Source: Gemmatimonas sp.
GTDB lineage: Bacteria > Gemmatimonadota > Gemmatimonadetes > Gemmatimonadales > Gemmatimonadaceae
NCBI RefSeq assembly: GCF_027531815.1
Contig: NZ_JAPZSK010000008.1
Span: forward strand, 1 to 64,000
Length of the DNA: 64,000 nt
Reading direction: 5' to 3'
In this document: positions 16,080-25,141 of the stretch, one piece after another
Layout: every line of letters starts with the position of its first letter
How positions within the stretch are numbered: the stretch's first letter is position 1
Notes under the pieces: generated by a model
What the model was told of the DNA's origin: nothing
The model's database searches: none
Seen by the model: only the letters and a program-made list of their open reading frames with translations
Translations under genes and position numbers: made by a program

Positions 16080-18827
16080 TCAGAGCGAGTACGCCAGACG
16101 CGCGTACAGGAACCGGCCGTTGAAGCCGAACGGCGACAGCCCCGAGAAGCGGAAGACGCCGAAGGTGCCCTGACCACCGTAGCCCGTGGCTACGTCGCCC
16201 AGATCGGTGATCTGGTCGGGATACACGTCGAAGACGTTGTCCGAACCCAGCGTGAGGGTGGCCCGCTTGAGCAGCTTGTACGAGGCGCTCACGTCGGTGA
16301 TGACCTTCGCGCTCAACTCCACGTCCGGGACCTGCCGCGCTGTGCCGGTGGCGAGCAATTGCCGCCCCGTCACCTCACCGAACCGCTGCCCGCGCAGGGT
16401 AAAGGTGAAATCCTTGATGTCCCACGTGCCGTTGAGCACCAGATTGTTGCGCGGCTGTCCCACCTCGATGCGTCCGCGCTCAGCGCGACCGAACAGCGTT
16501 TCGTTCAGGTTACCCAGCTGCGGCGGCGTGTTCACCACCACGCGCGTCACCTTGGTCTGGTTCTGATTGTAGCCGGCCGTGAGCCGCACCACGCCGTTCG
16601 CCTTGAGGTCCAAGCCGTAGTTGACCACCACATCCAGGCCATTGGTGCGCGTGTCGATGGCGTTCGTGAAGTAGCGACCACCGCCAATGCCGGTGAGCCC
16701 GTTCTGGGCGAAGAAATTCACGATGCCCGTGCCAATGAAGTTCTCCGACAGCACGATGCGGTCACTGATGGCGATGTTGTAGTAGTCCGCCGTGACGGTG
16801 AGGCTCTTGTTGGGCTGGAGCGTGATGCCGGCACTCAGGTTCACCGAGTTCTCGGGCTTGAGGTCCGTGGCGCCCAGCAGACGCGCCTCACGGCTGGCCA
16901 CCGGCAGCGTCTTGATGTCTACCGGCAGGCCGTTCACGAACGTGGTGGCCGTGGACGTGAAGAAGCTCTGCTGCAGCGACGGCGCCCGAAAGCCGGTCGA
17001 GGCGGCACCACGAATGGCAAACTGCTCCACGGGGGCAAAGCGTGTGGTGAACTTGCCCGTCGCCTGCGATCCGAAGTCGCTGAAGTTCTCGAAACGCGCC
17101 GCGGCACCCACGAGCCACTTCTTGGTGATGTCGCTTTCGACGTCCACGTACGCGGCAACGGCGGTACGCGACTGGTCGGTAGCGTCGGTGGGCGAGAATC
17201 CGGGAAACACCTGCGACCCCACCAGCGCGATCGTCGTCTGGCCAGCGGCGTTGCGCACCGGTGCTCCGTTGATGTCGAGCACCGGGACGCGACCGTTGAT
17301 GTACGACGCCTCTTCGCCCTGCTCGATGCGGTAGTTCTCCCAGCGGAATTCGGCGCCGCTCGAGAGGCGCACCGGCTTGCCGGCGGCACTCACTTCACGC
17401 GTGACGTCGAAGTTCGTGAGCGCCTGCGCGAAGCCGAGGGTGCCGGCATCGAACACCGTCGGGCTGTTGAGCCCCATCGAGGCGTTGTTGGAGTTGGACA
17501 CCGTGATGCCGAACTCGTTCATGCCGAACACTTGGCTCAGGTCCCAATCCCACCCCTTGGCCGTGCCTTTGGCACCACCCCCCGCCGAGAAGTCCGTGAT
17601 GTCGCTCTCGATGTTGGGAAGGAACCCGTTGGGATACAACCGCGCGACCACCTGCGCCGTCTGGATGGGGCGCCGGAAGAAGCCCGTGGACCGCCCGTCG
17701 CGGCGGCCAAACGATCCGAACCCGTACAGCTGCAGGTTCTCGCTCACATTGTGCGCCGCGTTGACCATGCCCACCACGTCGGCGGTTGCGGCATCGCCCG
17801 ACCAGTGCGTCAAGCGGTTGGCCGTGGATTCGCGCGGATCCCCCGTGGGAAACTGCTGCCGGGGATCCTGGAAGCTCCGGTTGGTCATGGCGCGATTGCG
17901 CCACTCGATGCCGGCGTGCAGGTAGCTGCCGTTGCCCCAGGTCACCGCCTGATCGGCCGACGCGGTCGTGTTGGTCCCATCGTTCCGCTGGCCGAGTCCT
18001 TCCACGTCGGTGTTGAACTGCCCCGTCTGAATGGAGGCGCCGCCCGCCGTGGCACCCTTGAGGATGATGTTGATCACGCCCGCGATGGCGTCCGAACCGT
18101 ATTGCGCGGCGGCGCCGTCGCGCAGGATCTCGATGCGGTCAATCATGGACGCAGGAATGGCGTTGAGGTCCACCGCCGAGGTGCCGCGCCCCACCGTCCC
18201 GTTGTTGTTGATGAGCGCGCTCGTGTACCGCCGCTTGCCGTTCACCAGCACGAGCGTCTGGTCCGGGGCCAAGCCACGCAGCGTGGCGGGGCGTACATGG
18301 TCCGTGCCATCGGCGACGGCGGGGCGCGGGAAGTTCAACGACGGGGCGGCCGCCTGCAGCATCTGCGCCGTCTCGACGCGACCCGTCGACCGCAGGTCGG
18401 CGGTGGTGATGACGTCCACCGGGACGGGGCTGCTCACGAGCGTACGCTCACCACCACGCGACCCGGTCACGGCGACCGCCTCCAGCTGCGTGGTGGACTT
18501 GGCCAGCACGAAGTTCTTGGTGACCGTACGTCCCGCTTCCACCACCACGGTGTCCACGCGGCCGGCGTAACCCAGCATGCGCGCGCGCAGTTCGTACCGG
18601 CCCGGGCGCAGCGTGAAGCGGTAGCTGCCGTCGGCCCTGGTGATGGCACCGATCTGCGTACCGGTCACACCAATCGATGCCCCCTGGAGCGCCTCGCCGC
18701 TCTCCGCCACCGTCACCTTGCCCTCTACCGTGCCCGTCCCCTGAGCCTTCAGCGCGAGAGGAGACGCAAGCAGGGACAGCGCAGCACACGCTGTCGTGAC
18801 AGCATACCAACGTCGGACACATCGCAT
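16080..18827 (-). CDS. TonB-dependent outer-membrane receptor
   Basis: 915-aa TonB-dependent transporter. ATG 18827 has GGAG at 8 nt; the frame is open further upstream but without signal-peptide character. Order: signal peptide ending LASPLALKAQ, a carboxypeptidase-regulatory-like domain (about 30-110, GKVTVAESGEALQGASIGV), plug domain (about 120-260, VAVTGSRGG, VLVNGKRRYTSA, RIEILRDGAAAQYGSDAIAG, GVINIILKG), then a long 22-strand-type barrel. The usual aromatic last residue is replaced by Leu (RLAYSL). The ligand is unknown; the N-terminal regulatory-like domain is common in receptors for peptides or oligosaccharides. A terminator follows; no partner gene is adjacent. Confidence 0.9.
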   Translation of the reverse strand: MRCVRRWYAVTTACAALSLLASPLALKAQGTGTVEGKVTVAESGEALQGASIGVTGTQIGAITRADGSYRFTLRPGRYELRARMLGYAGRVDTVVVEAGRTVTKNFVLAKSTTQLEAVAVTGSRGGERTLVSSPVPVDVITTADLRSTGRVETAQMLQAAAPSLNFPRPAVADGTDHVRPATLRGLAPDQTLVLVNGKRRYTSALINNNGTVGRGTSAVDLNAIPASMIDRIEILRDGAAAQYGSDAIAGVINIILKGATAGGASIQTGQFNTDVEGLGQRNDGTNTTASADQAVTWGNGSYLHAGIEWRNRAMTNRSFQDPRQQFPTGDPRESTANRLTHWSGDAATADVVGMVNAAHNVSENLQLYGFGSFGRRDGRSTGFFRRPIQTAQVVARLYPNGFLPNIESDITDFSAGGGAKGTAKGWDWDLSQVFGMNEFGITVSNSNNASMGLNSPTVFDAGTLGFAQALTNFDVTREVSAAGKPVRLSSGAEFRWENYRIEQGEEASYINGRVPVLDINGAPVRNAAGQTTIALVGSQVFPGFSPTDATDQSRTAVAAYVDVESDITKKWLVGAAARFENFSDFGSQATGKFTTRFAPVEQFAIRGAASTGFRAPSLQQSFFTSTATTFVNGLPVDIKTLPVASREARLLGATDLKPENSVNLSAGITLQPNKSLTVTADYYNIAISDRIVLSENFIGTGIVNFFAQNGLTGIGGGRYFTNAIDTRTNGLDVVVNYGLDLKANGVVRLTAGYNQNQTKVTRVVVNTPPQLGNLNETLFGRAERGRIEVGQPRNNLVLNGTWDIKDFTFTLRGQRFGEVTGRQLLATGTARQVPDVELSAKVITDVSASYKLLKRATLTLGSDNVFDVYPDQITDLGDVATGYGGQGTFGVFRFSGLSPFGFNGRFLYARLAYSL

Positions 18828-19018
18828 GGCGGGATCTCCGTGAGGGTAACGGATGGACCGGGTGGTCCACAGAAGGGCTAATCTCCCGCTTTTCGGGCCG
18901 AGCCGCAACAAGAGGCACGCCAGACGGTTTGCCATGGGACGAAATGCGGGGCGCCATCCCCGGCATATATGTGACCGCGCGTTGACGGTCCCGTGACAGT
19001 CGGTCGCGCCGCTGAGAT

Positions 19019-20245
19019 ATGGCCGTCGCACACTCCCACCTGATGCCACGCCTTCTCGTTTGCACCGACAGCTTCCCGCCCCAGCTCAATGGAGTGAGCG
19101 TCGTGACGGCCAGCATGGTGACCGGTTTGACCGCGCGCGGGTGGGACTGCGCAGTGCTGGCGCCCGCCTACCCCCCGACGCTCTGCGCGGCGCTTTCCGA
19201 GCCACCTGTCCTGCGCCGTTTCTCGATATCGTCTCGCGCCCTGCCGTCGTACCCGGCGGTCCGACTCGCGTGGCCCCCCCTGCGGTTGGCGCACCGCATC
19301 ATCCGGGACTTCCGTCCCGATCTGGTCCACTGCGCCACCGAATTCACCGTGGGGTGGGCCGGTCTGCGCGCGGCTCGCGCGTACGACGTACCGGTGGTGA
19401 CCACGCATCACACGGACTTCTCGCGCTACTGCGATGCCTACGGCGTGCCGTTCCTGCGTCCGGTCGTGCAGCGCTGGCTCGGCGGCTTTCACCGGCGTGC
19501 GCAGCTTACGATGGCTCCGTCCACCACGGTCGAGCGCACGCTGCGCGCGATGCACGTTGGGCACACGGCCGTCTGGGGCGGAGGCGTGGATACCACGCAT
19601 TTCTCGCCACGACACTTCTCGCTGCTGAGCCGCCATCGCTTTGCCATGGGTGCCGACTTCACCTTCCTGCATGTGGGCCGGCTCGCCCCCGAGAAGAACG
19701 TGGAGTTCGTGCTCGACGCCTTCGAGCATGTGCGCGTGCGCTTTCGCGAGCGTCGACTGCGCCTCATCATCGCCGGGGCCGGGCCGATCGAACGACGACT
19801 GCGGCAACGGGCCGGCGACGACGTGATCTTCCTGGGGGCCGTCGATCGGGTGCGCGACCTGCCCGCGCTGTACGCGAGTGCCGACGGATTCGTCACCGCG
19901 TCGGAGACCGAAACGCTCGGGCTGGTGGTGCTCGAGGCCATGGCGTCAGGGTTGCCCGTGGTGGCCTGTGACGCAGCTGGCGTGGGCGAGCATCTCGAAC
20001 ATGCGCGCAACGGACTCGCCTTTGCGCCGGGTGACATGAACGGCTGCGTGTCGGCCATGTCGCGTCTGGTGGCCGACGCCTCGCTGCACGAGCGACTGCG
20101 CGTCGGTGCCCGCGCGTCGGCCGAGTCCCTGTCCACCGATCGGGCACTGGATCAGCTGGATGCCCTGCTGCACAAGGTCATGGCTGCCGCCGCCGTCAGC
20201 TGTGGACCGTCAGCCTCGCCGCTGGTGATGACCCCTGCACGGTGA
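19019..20245 (+). CDS. GT4 glycosyltransferase (mannosyltransferase-like)
   Basis: GT-B enzyme, 408 aa, resembling the MgtA/PimB group of GDP-mannose-dependent transferases. N-domain LLVCTDSFPPQLNGVSVV and LVHCATEFTVGWAGL; GVDTTHFSPRHF; donor domain FLHVGRLAPEKNVEFVLDAF and ASETETLGLVVLEAMASG (E-x7-E). Start ATG 19019 or 19043 (MPRLLVC); neither has a strong ribosome site. It is a paralogue of the gene at 20196, which faces it, and the two 3' ends overlap by 50 nt. It probably adds mannose-type sugars to a glycolipid with its neighbours. Confidence 0.88.
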   Translation: MAVAHSHLMPRLLVCTDSFPPQLNGVSVVTASMVTGLTARGWDCAVLAPAYPPTLCAALSEPPVLRRFSISSRALPSYPAVRLAWPPLRLAHRIIRDFRPDLVHCATEFTVGWAGLRAARAYDVPVVTTHHTDFSRYCDAYGVPFLRPVVQRWLGGFHRRAQLTMAPSTTVERTLRAMHVGHTAVWGGGVDTTHFSPRHFSLLSRHRFAMGADFTFLHVGRLAPEKNVEFVLDAFEHVRVRFRERRLRLIIAGAGPIERRLRQRAGDDVIFLGAVDRVRDLPALYASADGFVTASETETLGLVVLEAMASGLPVVACDAAGVGEHLEHARNGLAFAPGDMNGCVSAMSRLVADASLHERLRVGARASAESLSTDRALDQLDALLHKVMAAAAVSCGPSASPLVMTPAR

Positions 20246-21353
20246 GATAGTCGTCGAACAACCGATCCCAGACGGCATCCCACGTGCACGCTGCCGAATG
20301 CTTGAGCGCCGCCTCACGGCGCAGATGGAGCGGCGTGCGATCATCGGTCAGCTGGGTCAGCAGAGAGGCGACCGCCGCGGCATCACCAGGCGGCGCCACC
20401 CACCCTCGATCGGGGAGCAGCACTTCGCGTGTCGGCGCGACGTCCGCGCCGATCACCGGCGTGCCCGACGCCATGGCTTCCAACATGACGTTGCCGAAGG
20501 TGTCGGTGGTGCTGGGGAACAGCAGGACATCGGCGCTTGCGTACGCCTCGCTCAGCGCAGCGCCCTCGAGGCGACCGGTAAAGGTACTCCCCTCCGGCGC
20601 ACGGGATCGCGCAGACACATCACACGGCCCATCGCCAACCACCAGGAGTCGCACGGCCCCCGGTCTGGCGGCAGACGTCAGCCGCACCGCGTCGAGGGCA
20701 ACGTCCACCTGTTTTTCGGCGGCGAGGCGCCCCACGTAGGCCGCCACGAGGGTGCCGTCGTGCGCCCCGATGGCCGCGCGAAATGCCGCCGATCGATAGC
20801 GGGGAGAAAAGCGGTGGCCGTCGACTCCGCGCGTCCATACGGTGCAGCGCTCGAATCCCTCGGCTTCCACCTCCCGCACGATGGCCGCGGTGGGGCAATA
20901 CGTGCGACGACCGCCGTTGTGAAACCAGCGCAGGTAGGACCACCCGGGTCGCGCGAGAAGGCCCATACCGTAGTGCGCCGCGTACGCGGTGAAGCTGGTG
21001 TGATACGATGACACGAATGGGACATCGAGCGCTCGCGCCGCACGACGACCCGCCAACCCCATGCCGAACTCCGTCGCGGCATGGACGAGCGTTGGTTGGA
21101 ACTCGCGAAGGCGCGCCATGACCGCGGACTGCCGCGGCCACGACAGGCGCAGCTGCGGGTAGGCTGGGAACGCGCGTCCCGGTGATCGCACGACATCCAT
21201 GGCGTCGTGGGCGCCCGGTTCGTCGGTGGTGAACACCAGAACCTCACCGCCGCGCTCCCGCAGGGCGGTCGTCAGACGGTCCAGGGTGCGCGCCACCCCG
21301 TTCACCTGCGGGCTGAAGGTGTCGGAGAAGAGTGCGAGCCGCACACCCGCCAT
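20196..21353 (-). CDS. GT4 glycosyltransferase (mannosyltransferase-like)
   Basis: 385 aa from ATG 21353; the open frame upstream only shadows the next gene. Same family as the 19019 gene: LALFSDTFSPQVNGVART, LVHAATEFGMGLAG, TRGVDGHRFSPRYR, AAYVGRLAAEKQVDVALDA, LFPSTTDTFGNVMLEAMASG. In this donor motif the first acidic residue is Asp (TDTF), a known variant of E-x7-E. It lies 29 bp downstream of another GT4 gene and belongs to the minus-strand set PAP2-GT4-GT4, probably one transcript. Confidence 0.88.
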   Translation of the reverse strand: MAGVRLALFSDTFSPQVNGVARTLDRLTTALRERGGEVLVFTTDEPGAHDAMDVVRSPGRAFPAYPQLRLSWPRQSAVMARLREFQPTLVHAATEFGMGLAGRRAARALDVPFVSSYHTSFTAYAAHYGMGLLARPGWSYLRWFHNGGRRTYCPTAAIVREVEAEGFERCTVWTRGVDGHRFSPRYRSAAFRAAIGAHDGTLVAAYVGRLAAEKQVDVALDAVRLTSAARPGAVRLLVVGDGPCDVSARSRAPEGSTFTGRLEGAALSEAYASADVLLFPSTTDTFGNVMLEAMASGTPVIGADVAPTREVLLPDRGWVAPPGDAAAVASLLTQLTDDRTPLHLRREAALKHSAACTWDAVWDRLFDDYLTVQGSSPAARLTVHS

Positions 21354-21382
21354 GCGGCCGGCGCACCGTAGCGACGCGGCAT

Positions 21383-22621
21383 TCACCGTCGCAGGGACGC
21401 GTACAGGGCGAAGAGGCGGTCGAACACGTGCGCCCAACTGTGCTCCGCCACGGCATAGCCGTGCGCGCGAGCACCGAGCACCGTCAGATCCGACCCGAGC
21501 AGGCACGCCGCCGCGTGCACCAGGGAGGTCGCGTCTCCCGGTTCGTAGCAGAGGCCGGCACCGCTCTTCGCCACATGTTCCGCCACACCACCGCGGTTGA
21601 CGCTCAGGACCGGTGTGCCGCAGGCCATGGCTTCGACGGCGGCCAGGCCGAAGGTCTCCGCCGGCCCGGGAGCCACGTACAGGTCGGCCGCGGCCAGCAG
21701 TGCCGCCAACTGCGTCCGGTCGCTCACGAAGGGCTGAAACAGCACGCGCCGCGCGTACGGGTGTGCCCGCAGCCTGGCCGCGTCGGGGCCCGCGCCCACC
21801 AGCATCAGTCGGGCGCCCGTCTGCGCCTCCACGCGACTCCAGGCGTCGAGCACCACGTCGAGCTCCTTCTCGCGCGCGAACCGGCCGGCGAAGACGGCGA
21901 GCGGCGCGTCGGGGAGGCCAAGGTGCGCCCGCAACGCCCACCCTGTGGGGCGTCGCGCCGGCGTGAACGTGTCGACATCCACCCCCAGCGGGACACGCTC
22001 CACGCGCCCGAAGCCGTTGGCCTCGAGTTCGCGCTTGCCGCTCTCGGTGGCCACGATGGCCACGGCGCACCGTCGCGCAATCTGGCGCAGGTACCGCCAG
22101 ACGAGGGGCGTCACGTGCGGGCGGAGCGATGCCGGCGTGACGTTCGAGACGACACGGGCCACGTCGGTGTGATGGAAATACGCCAGCGGCACAGGCGTGT
22201 GCCGCACCGCCTGGTGCACCAGCCAAGGCACAAGGAAGGGACTCCCGATTTCGATCAGATCGGGCTGTTCGTGCCGAATGACGCGTGCGATGGAACGGGA
22301 GGCGAGCAGGAAGCGGTAGGGGCGATGACGGGGAATGGACGGGCCGCGCATCCGCACGAAGCGGACACCCGATGCATCGTCGATGGCATCTTCATTGCCG
22401 GGGACGAGCACCACCTGCCGCAGCTGACGACGCGCGGCCACGTATCGTCCTTTCTCGAGCAGGTAGGTGCGGATGCCGCCACTGGTCTCGCCAAACCACT
22501 CGGTGGCGTCGAGCACCGTGAGCTCCGCATCGGGGCGCGGGTTCGCCGGCAACTCGGCGGTGGCCAGGTGCAGGCGGCGTGGCGCCGCAGCAAGCCCAGA
22601 GGTAAGTGGAACGCTGGTCAT
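21383..22621 (-). CDS. GT4 glycosyltransferase
   Basis: 412 aa; more distant from the two neighbours than they are from each other. N-domain ATEWFGETSGGIRTYLLEKG (acceptor side), LIEIGSPFLVPWLVHQA, YFHHTDVARVV; donor side GVDVDTFTPARRP, FAGRFAREKELDVVLDAW and PAETFGLAAVEAMACG. ATG 22621 follows the phosphatase stop by 3 nt, so translation is likely coupled. Expected to act on the same surface lipid or glycan pathway. Confidence 0.88.
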   Translation of the reverse strand: MTSVPLTSGLAAAPRRLHLATAELPANPRPDAELTVLDATEWFGETSGGIRTYLLEKGRYVAARRQLRQVVLVPGNEDAIDDASGVRFVRMRGPSIPRHRPYRFLLASRSIARVIRHEQPDLIEIGSPFLVPWLVHQAVRHTPVPLAYFHHTDVARVVSNVTPASLRPHVTPLVWRYLRQIARRCAVAIVATESGKRELEANGFGRVERVPLGVDVDTFTPARRPTGWALRAHLGLPDAPLAVFAGRFAREKELDVVLDAWSRVEAQTGARLMLVGAGPDAARLRAHPYARRVLFQPFVSDRTQLAALLAAADLYVAPGPAETFGLAAVEAMACGTPVLSVNRGGVAEHVAKSGAGLCYEPGDATSLVHAAACLLGSDLTVLGARAHGYAVAEHSWAHVFDRLFALYASLRR

Positions 22622-22624
22622 GCG

Positions 22625-23140
22625 TCAGCGCAGGATCGGGAACGCTGTCATCAACGCAATGGCCTGCCCTACGACCACGTCTCCCGGGTAGTGCACACCC
22701 AGCATCACCCGCGAGAAGCCCACCAGCCCCGCCACCACCAGCAAGGGAACAGCGCAGGTGGGGAAGGCCGTGGCGAATCCAATGGCCACCGCCATGGCGG
22801 CGCAGGAGTGACCGCTGGGGAAGGAGAAGCGATCCGGAACCTCCACCAGCGACGTGAACGTCGGTGCCGTCGACGGCCGGGGACGGCCCACGGTGCGTTT
22901 CACGATCTGCACGACGAGATGCGACCACCCCAGCAGCAGCAGCGTACGCCAGCAGAGGCGCAGGTCGACGGCGGGAAAGAGCAGCGCCAGCACCGTGAGA
23001 CCGATGCTGGCGCGCGCACCCCCGAGATGCGTGATGCAGGACCAGAAGGTGCGGGCGGCGCTGCCGCTGCCCGGTGACAGGCACAGCCGGGCGAAGATCG
23101 CGCGATCACTCGCGTCGAGACGCTGAATCCATGGAGGCAT
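22625..23140 (-). CDS. PAP2-family membrane phosphatase
   Basis: 171-aa integral membrane phosphatase of the phosphatidic acid phosphatase type 2 superfamily. All three active-site motifs are visible: KRTVGRPRP, FPSGHS and SRVMLGVHYPGD, with hydrophobic helices around them (LLLLGWSHLVVQIV, VPLLVVAGLVGF). ATG 23140 is used; an in-frame TTG at 23149 is possible. It leads the tightly packed PAP2-GT4-GT4 set. In such a setting it may dephosphorylate a polyprenyl or phosphatidyl-glycan intermediate. Confidence 0.85.
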   Translation of the reverse strand: MPPWIQRLDASDRAIFARLCLSPGSGSAARTFWSCITHLGGARASIGLTVLALLFPAVDLRLCWRTLLLLGWSHLVVQIVKRTVGRPRPSTAPTFTSLVEVPDRFSFPSGHSCAAMAVAIGFATAFPTCAVPLLVVAGLVGFSRVMLGVHYPGDVVVGQAIALMTAFPILR

Positions 23141-23205
23141 GGTCGACAAGCTCGACCCGCTTCGGCACGGCGGCGTGTTGACCCGGCAACGGCTACGTAA
23201 AGGGA

Positions 23206-23233
23206 CGCCGACGGCTGTGTCATGCCGTCGGCG
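23206..23233 (-). terminator. terminator of the ankyrin/DUF1552/DUF1592 operon
   Basis: 10-bp perfect stem CGCCGACGGC / GCCGTCGGCG with an 8-nt loop, 11 bp beyond the ankyrin gene stop; read leftwards it is followed by CCCTTTACG. Confidence 0.7.
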
Positions 23234-23243
23234 ACTCAGCGCA

Positions 23244-25121
23244 TCAGCAGCTCACGCACCGGTGGTTGTTCTTCGCGCCCATCCCTTCGAGCAGCTTGAT
23301 CGTATCGAGGTAGGGCGAGGTGCGCTGCACCGGGCCGTTGGCCATGTCCACGGTGGTTTGCCCGGAGCGCGCCACCAGCGTGGGGTCGGCACCCTTCGAC
23401 ACCAGGTACAGGATCATGGCGTTGTCACCGCGCGCGGCGGCGTGGTGCAGCGGGGTGTAGCCGGCGAAGTCGCGCGCGTTCACGTCGGCGCCCAGCTCTT
23501 CCACCAGGAACTTCACGCTTGGCATCCAGCCATCGGTCACGTGACGGTGGTCGTTGGCAGCAAACCCGGTACCGTAACCCACGCCGGCCGCCGCATGAAT
23601 GGGCAGGATGCCAAGGCCGCCGACCGGTACAGGAGGCAGCCCCGACGGATCAGCGGCGGGTGCCGTCGCGCCACCACGCCGTACTCGTGCCGGTGGTTTG
23701 ATGGTGCCGACTTTGGGATCGGCACCGGCGGCCAGCAACAGCTTCATGGCCGCCACGTCGGTCGCATACGCGGCGCGCAGAAACGGCGTGGCCCCGTTGA
23801 AGTCCACGCCCAGGTTGTCGCGATTGTAGGTGGTGTACCAGAGGGAACGCGACAGACGGGCATTGGGATCGGCCTTGGCCGCAAGGAGTGCCTGCATGAC
23901 CTCGAGATACGTGGCCTTCTGCTGCAGCTGAAACGCCGGCTGCGGCGTGCGGGTGCTGGGCGCCCACTCCTTGTTGAGCACCCCGAACAGCGGTCCCGCA
24001 CCGGCGTCGCTGTACAGGTTGGGGTTGGCGCCGCGGCGCACGAGCACCATGGCCAGGTCGTAGTGGCCATTGATGGTGGCCATGAGCAGCGGGCTCGTAT
24101 GGTCGCCCAGGCTCACCTGGTTGATGTCGGCACCGCCGTCGAGGAGCGCTTCCGTGGTCTCGATTTCTCCCTCGCGGACCGCCAGCAGCAGCGCGGAGAG
24201 TCCACCCTGCCGCCCCATGAGCTCGTTGTAGGCCGGGTTGTCATCATCGAGGCCACGACCGCCCTGCGCGGCGAGTCGCGCCTCCTCCGCTGCTGTGGCA
24301 TCGCGCACGCCGGCGATGGCCTGCGCGGTTGCCTCGGCCCGCTCGACGTCACGGGACGCCTTGACGGCGGCCTGCACCTGCTCGGGGCTAGGCATCCAGT
24401 TGGGGTTGTTCGCCTGTCCCTGCTTCTCCCGCAGTTGCTGCAGCATGGCGTCGCGCCGCATCTTGGCCTGCCGATCCTGCGCGGCGCTGGCCATGATATC
24501 CATGGTGCGCGCCGCCAGTGCGGGGTTGGCACCGGCCTTGAGCAGCATTCGCACCGCCTCGGTGCGGCCACGGCCGGCGGCCAACATGAGCGGGGTCTGG
24601 TTCCACCCCGGCTCCAGGGCGTTCACATCGGCCCCCGCCTTGAGCAGCGCCGACACCGAGGCCGGTACACCGGCCAGCGCGGCGAGATGCAGCGCGGTTA
24701 CGCCTTCCGACGTCGTGGCCCGCACGTCGGCTTTGGCCGCCAGCAGCTGGCGCACAATGGCCGCGTGCCCCGCGGCGCTGGCCACATGAAGGGGCTGATA
24801 CGCCCCCACGCGCGTGGTTGCCGCCAGCGGGGCCTTCGCACGCAGCAGGAGGGCACTCATGACGGAGTCGCCGCGCTGCGCCGCCCAATGCAGGGCGGTC
24901 ATGCCGTCCCCTTGCGCCACGCTGGCGCTGACGCCCCTGGCCAGGAGGGCGCGTACCGTCGCGAGATCGCCCTGCATGGCGGCATCGGCCACGGGCGCGG
25001 CCGCCGGTTCGGCCGACACCGACCATTGCCTCCCGTGGTGCGCGTCGGGGGCGAGCGGGGGCGCGATGCCGGGACCCAGTAACACCAGCGGCAGCAGCGC
25101 CGCACTCACTCCGTGCCTCAT
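23244..25121 (-). CDS. secreted ankyrin-repeat protein
   Basis: 625 aa with a signal peptide (MRHGVSAALLPLVLLGPG) and two blocks of ankyrin repeats, about residues 45-205 and 310-600, with typical units such as GMTALHWAAQRGD, GVTALHLAALAG, NQTPLMLAAGRG and GYTPLHHAAARGD. A charged helical linker (about 205-300, QDRQAKMRRDAMLQQLREK) separates them. It is last in an operon after DUF1592 and DUF1552 genes (20 bp gap), an order seen in several phyla with planctomycete-type cytochromes. Probably a periplasmic scaffold binding the two upstream products; that role is inferred. ATG 25121 is the start. Confidence 0.88.
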   Translation of the reverse strand: MRHGVSAALLPLVLLGPGIAPPLAPDAHHGRQWSVSAEPAAAPVADAAMQGDLATVRALLARGVSASVAQGDGMTALHWAAQRGDSVMSALLLRAKAPLAATTRVGAYQPLHVASAAGHAAIVRQLLAAKADVRATTSEGVTALHLAALAGVPASVSALLKAGADVNALEPGWNQTPLMLAAGRGRTEAVRMLLKAGANPALAARTMDIMASAAQDRQAKMRRDAMLQQLREKQGQANNPNWMPSPEQVQAAVKASRDVERAEATAQAIAGVRDATAAEEARLAAQGGRGLDDDNPAYNELMGRQGGLSALLLAVREGEIETTEALLDGGADINQVSLGDHTSPLLMATINGHYDLAMVLVRRGANPNLYSDAGAGPLFGVLNKEWAPSTRTPQPAFQLQQKATYLEVMQALLAAKADPNARLSRSLWYTTYNRDNLGVDFNGATPFLRAAYATDVAAMKLLLAAGADPKVGTIKPPARVRRGGATAPAADPSGLPPVPVGGLGILPIHAAAGVGYGTGFAANDHRHVTDGWMPSVKFLVEELGADVNARDFAGYTPLHHAAARGDNAMILYLVSKGADPTLVARSGQTTVDMANGPVQRTSPYLDTIKLLEGMGAKNNHRCVSC

Positions 25122-25141
25122 GTGCTCCGTGCCTCCCCGCC

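Noticed and set aside
15768-18881. 1037-codon plus-strand open frame antisense to the TonB receptor
   Set aside because: It mirrors the receptor in a high-GC codon pattern, is His/Arg/Gly-rich, and shows no family. The receptor on the minus strand has complete domains and a ribosome site. Only its first part is real, as the middle piece of the broken porin.
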